Shown here: piece after piece, positions 62,517 through 64,000 of the stretch
Numbering within the stretch: the stretch's first letter is position 1
Layout: each line of letters begins with the position of its first letter
Assembly: GCF_937980635.1 (NCBI RefSeq)
Contig: NZ_CALJPG010000020.1
Coordinates: forward strand, 1 to 64,000
DNA from: an uncultured Campylobacter sp.
Lineage (GTDB): Bacteria > Campylobacterota > Campylobacteria > Campylobacterales > Campylobacteraceae
DNA: 64,000 nucleotides
Reading direction: 5' to 3'
Notes under the pieces: generated by a model
Database searches by the model: none
What the model was told of the DNA's origin: nothing
What the model saw: only the letters and a program-made list of their open reading frames with translations
Translations under genes and position numbers: made by a program

Positions 62517-63046
62517 AGCACCACTTCGTCAAAAAGCACGGCGTCTATGCTTTTGTCTAAAATTTTAAAAAGCTGGATAAGTTTGAGATCGAGGCTCGGA
62601 TCGCTCTCGCTCATGTAGAAGCTATTTTGCAGCCTCTCGTCGATGAGCCACAGATAGCTATCCTCGTGGCTTTTGGCGATCTTGGCTAGCGGATGGTTGC
62701 CGTTGCCGATGTAAAAATATATAAAGCCGTTGGCAAATGCGAGACTTAGCATATCGTTTAGCAGCAGCGCGTCCTCCAGGCTATTTACTCCGCCGCGGTA
62801 GAGCGAGCGCAGCGAAAAAAATGGCAACAGCGGGCGGGAGTTGGTAGAGGAGTTGATCTTTTTGATGATGTATTCGCTAAACCAACTTCGCTCATCGTCG
62901 CAGATGACGATGAAAGCAAAGCCGTCGTGGAGGAATTTTAGCTTTGATGCTAAAAGCGGCGTCCAGTCCTCCTTGCGATCCTCGAGCCACTCAAGTCCGG
63001 GCTCGGAGCGCATCGCCGTAACGCTCCAAGTGTGCAGATCCTGCAT
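62513..63046 (-). CDS. hobA: DnaA initiator-associating protein HobA
   Basis: 177 residues matching HobA of Campylobacter and Helicobacter: QDLHTWSVTAMRSEPGLEWLEDRK near the start and AFIVICDDERSWFSEYIIKKIN in the middle, an SIS-like fold. It binds DnaA and promotes assembly of the initiation complex, playing the role DiaA has in E. coli. It is restricted to Campylobacterota, which supports the taxonomic call. TAATG junction with lysC, 4-nt overlap with holB. Confidence 0.9.
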   Translation of the reverse strand: MQDLHTWSVTAMRSEPGLEWLEDRKEDWTPLLASKLKFLHDGFAFIVICDDERSWFSEYIIKKINSSTNSRPLLPFFSLRSLYRGGVNSLEDALLLNDMLSLAFANGFIYFYIGNGNHPLAKIAKSHEDSYLWLIDERLQNSFYMSESDPSLDLKLIQLFKILDKSIDAVLFDEVVL

Positions 63047-64000
63047 TATTTATCCAAATCGTAGGCTTTATGCAGCGCGCGCACGGCGAGCTCGCCGTAT
63101 TTAGCCTCTACGATCATCGAAATTTTGATCTCGCTCGTGGAGATCATCTGGATATTTATCCCTTCATCCGCAAGCGTCTTAAACGCCTTGCTGGCTATGC
63201 CGCTGTGGCTTTTCATACCTACGCCTACCAAAGAAACCTTTACAATGTCGGCATCTGATTCGATGATGGAATTCGGATTTGGATTTACCTCTTTCATTAC
63301 CATATAGGCCGTCTCTAGCTCGTTTTGCGGCACAGTAAAGCCCAAATTAGTCTCACCGTTTCGTCCGATATTTTGCACGATCATATCGACGTTGATCTCC
63401 TTGCTTGCAAGCGCGGAGAAAATTTCAGCCGCGACGCCGGGGCGATCCTCTACGTTTCTAATCGTGATTCTTGCTTGATTTTTATCCAGTGCAATGCCGC
63501 TAATTACCGCATCTTCCATCTTTTCTTCTCCTGTTATGAGTGTTCCTTCATGATCGTTAAAACTGCTTCGCGTCACCAAATTTACGTTTAACTTCTTCGC
63601 AAGCTCGACGCTTCGATTTTGCAAAACCTTCGCTCCTAAGCTCGCAAGCTCAAGCATCTCGTCGTAGCTGATGCGATCAAGCTTCTTGGCCTTGGGCTCG
63701 ATGCGCGGATCGGTCGTATATACGCCGTCTACGTCTGTGTAAATTTCGCACAGATCGGCATTCAGTGCTCCTGCGACGGCGACTGCGCTAAGATCGCTTC
63801 CGCCTCGCCCGAGCGTAGTTACCTCACCTGCGGTACTAATGCCCTGAAAGCCCGCGACGACGACGATTTTGCCCTGCTTTAGCGCTTCTTGCATGCTTTT
63901 TGGATCGATCGAGACGATGCGAGCTTTGGTGTGAAAATTATCCGTCACGATGCCCGCGCCTCGCCCGCTAAACGCGATCGCAGCATAGCCCTTGGCATTT
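63046..64000 (-). CDS. lysC: Aspartate kinase, C-terminal three quarters (partial)
   Basis: 318 codons run to the right edge without a start, so the N-terminus lies beyond the window; the internal ATG at 63948 is not the true start. Kinase part: GFQGISTAGEVTTLGRGGSDLSAVAVA, EIYTDVDGVYTTDPR, MLELASLGAKVLQNRSVELAKK. Two C-terminal ACT domains follow (ITIRNVEDRPGVAAEIFSAL; VSLVGVGMKSHSGIASKAFKTLADEGINIQMISTSEIKIS). It catalyses the first step of the lysine, threonine, methionine pathway. hobA overlaps its stop by 1 nt. Confidence 0.96.
   Translation of the reverse strand, partial: NAKGYAAIAFSGRGAGIVTDNFHTKARIVSIDPKSMQEALKQGKIVVVAGFQGISTAGEVTTLGRGGSDLSAVAVAGALNADLCEIYTDVDGVYTTDPRIEPKAKKLDRISYDEMLELASLGAKVLQNRSVELAKKLNVNLVTRSSFNDHEGTLITGEEKMEDAVISGIALDKNQARITIRNVEDRPGVAAEIFSALASKEINVDMIVQNIGRNGETNLGFTVPQNELETAYMVMKEVNPNPNSIIESDADIVKVSLVGVGMKSHSGIASKAFKTLADEGINIQMISTSEIKISMIVEAKYGELAVRALHKAYDLDK

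Overview
The window comes from a member of the Campylobacterota, most likely Campylobacter of the higher-GC group (C. gracilis-like; the species is a guess). The reasons are hobA beside holB and lysC, a folP with a long N-terminal region, the order rpmH-rnpA-yidD-yidC-jag-mnmE, and a TonB receptor overlapping a periplasmic siderophore esterase. Moderately GC-rich DNA is peppered with AT-rich hexamers of the form RAATTY, mostly AAATTT, in intergenic DNA and inside some genes.

Layout. 1-2551: right end of an integrated filamentous-phage-like element (secretin tail, HUH replication protein, tyrosine integrase) abutting the 3' end of tRNA-fMet. 2594-5988: tRNA-fMet, tRNA-Gln, a type IV pilin-like protein, an agmatine-to-putrescine pair (aguB, aguA) and tRNA-Arg. 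5989-11289: a frameshifted exported-protein gene, a small membrane protein, msrAB, and about 2.8 kb of largely gene-free, repeat-rich DNA. 11290-20078: purH; a cluster of four paralogous lipoproteins in two subfamilies with a ClpP-fold serine-dehydrogenase-like protein; a TerB/J-domain protein; purL. 20143-29440: a nine-gene, tightly overlapping minus-strand operon for lipooligosaccharide or surface glycan (lpxL-like acyltransferase, ELM1-family protein, glycosyltransferases, O-antigen ligase-like protein, two polysaccharide deacetylases). 29500-34188: the rpmH to mnmE operon. 34264-39120: MacA-MacB-TolC-type efflux plus a small exported protein. 39185-47330: DMT transporter, glmU, coaBC, uppS, zinc-ribbon membrane protein, prepilin peptidase, lptF-like permease and a truA with a very long N-terminal extension. 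47564-50595: TAXI-type TRAP transporter. 51280-54299: iron-siderophore receptor and esterase. 54919-56642: LrgA/LrgB-like pair with a cytidylate-kinase-like protein. 56904-60459: a zinc-ribbon protein gene interrupted by an in-frame TGA, and two unknown proteins. 60757-64000: folP, holB, hobA and the 3' part of lysC.

Three themes stand out. First, RAATTY hexamers occur far above chance; in C. jejuni RAATTY is the methylated motif that marks DNA for natural transformation, so the density may be an uptake-sequence signature. Second, several conserved proteins (AguB, MnmE, TruA, a GT4 glycosyltransferase, the ELM1-family protein, the zinc-ribbon protein) carry low-complexity insertions or extensions, two of them built from 27- or 30-bp tandem units, matching the character of intergenic repeats nearby. 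Third, the lipoprotein/ClpP-fold cluster at 12845-16785 looks like a duplicated two-subfamily module of unknown function and is the best candidate here for an undescribed system. All assignments are by reading motifs; no database search was run.
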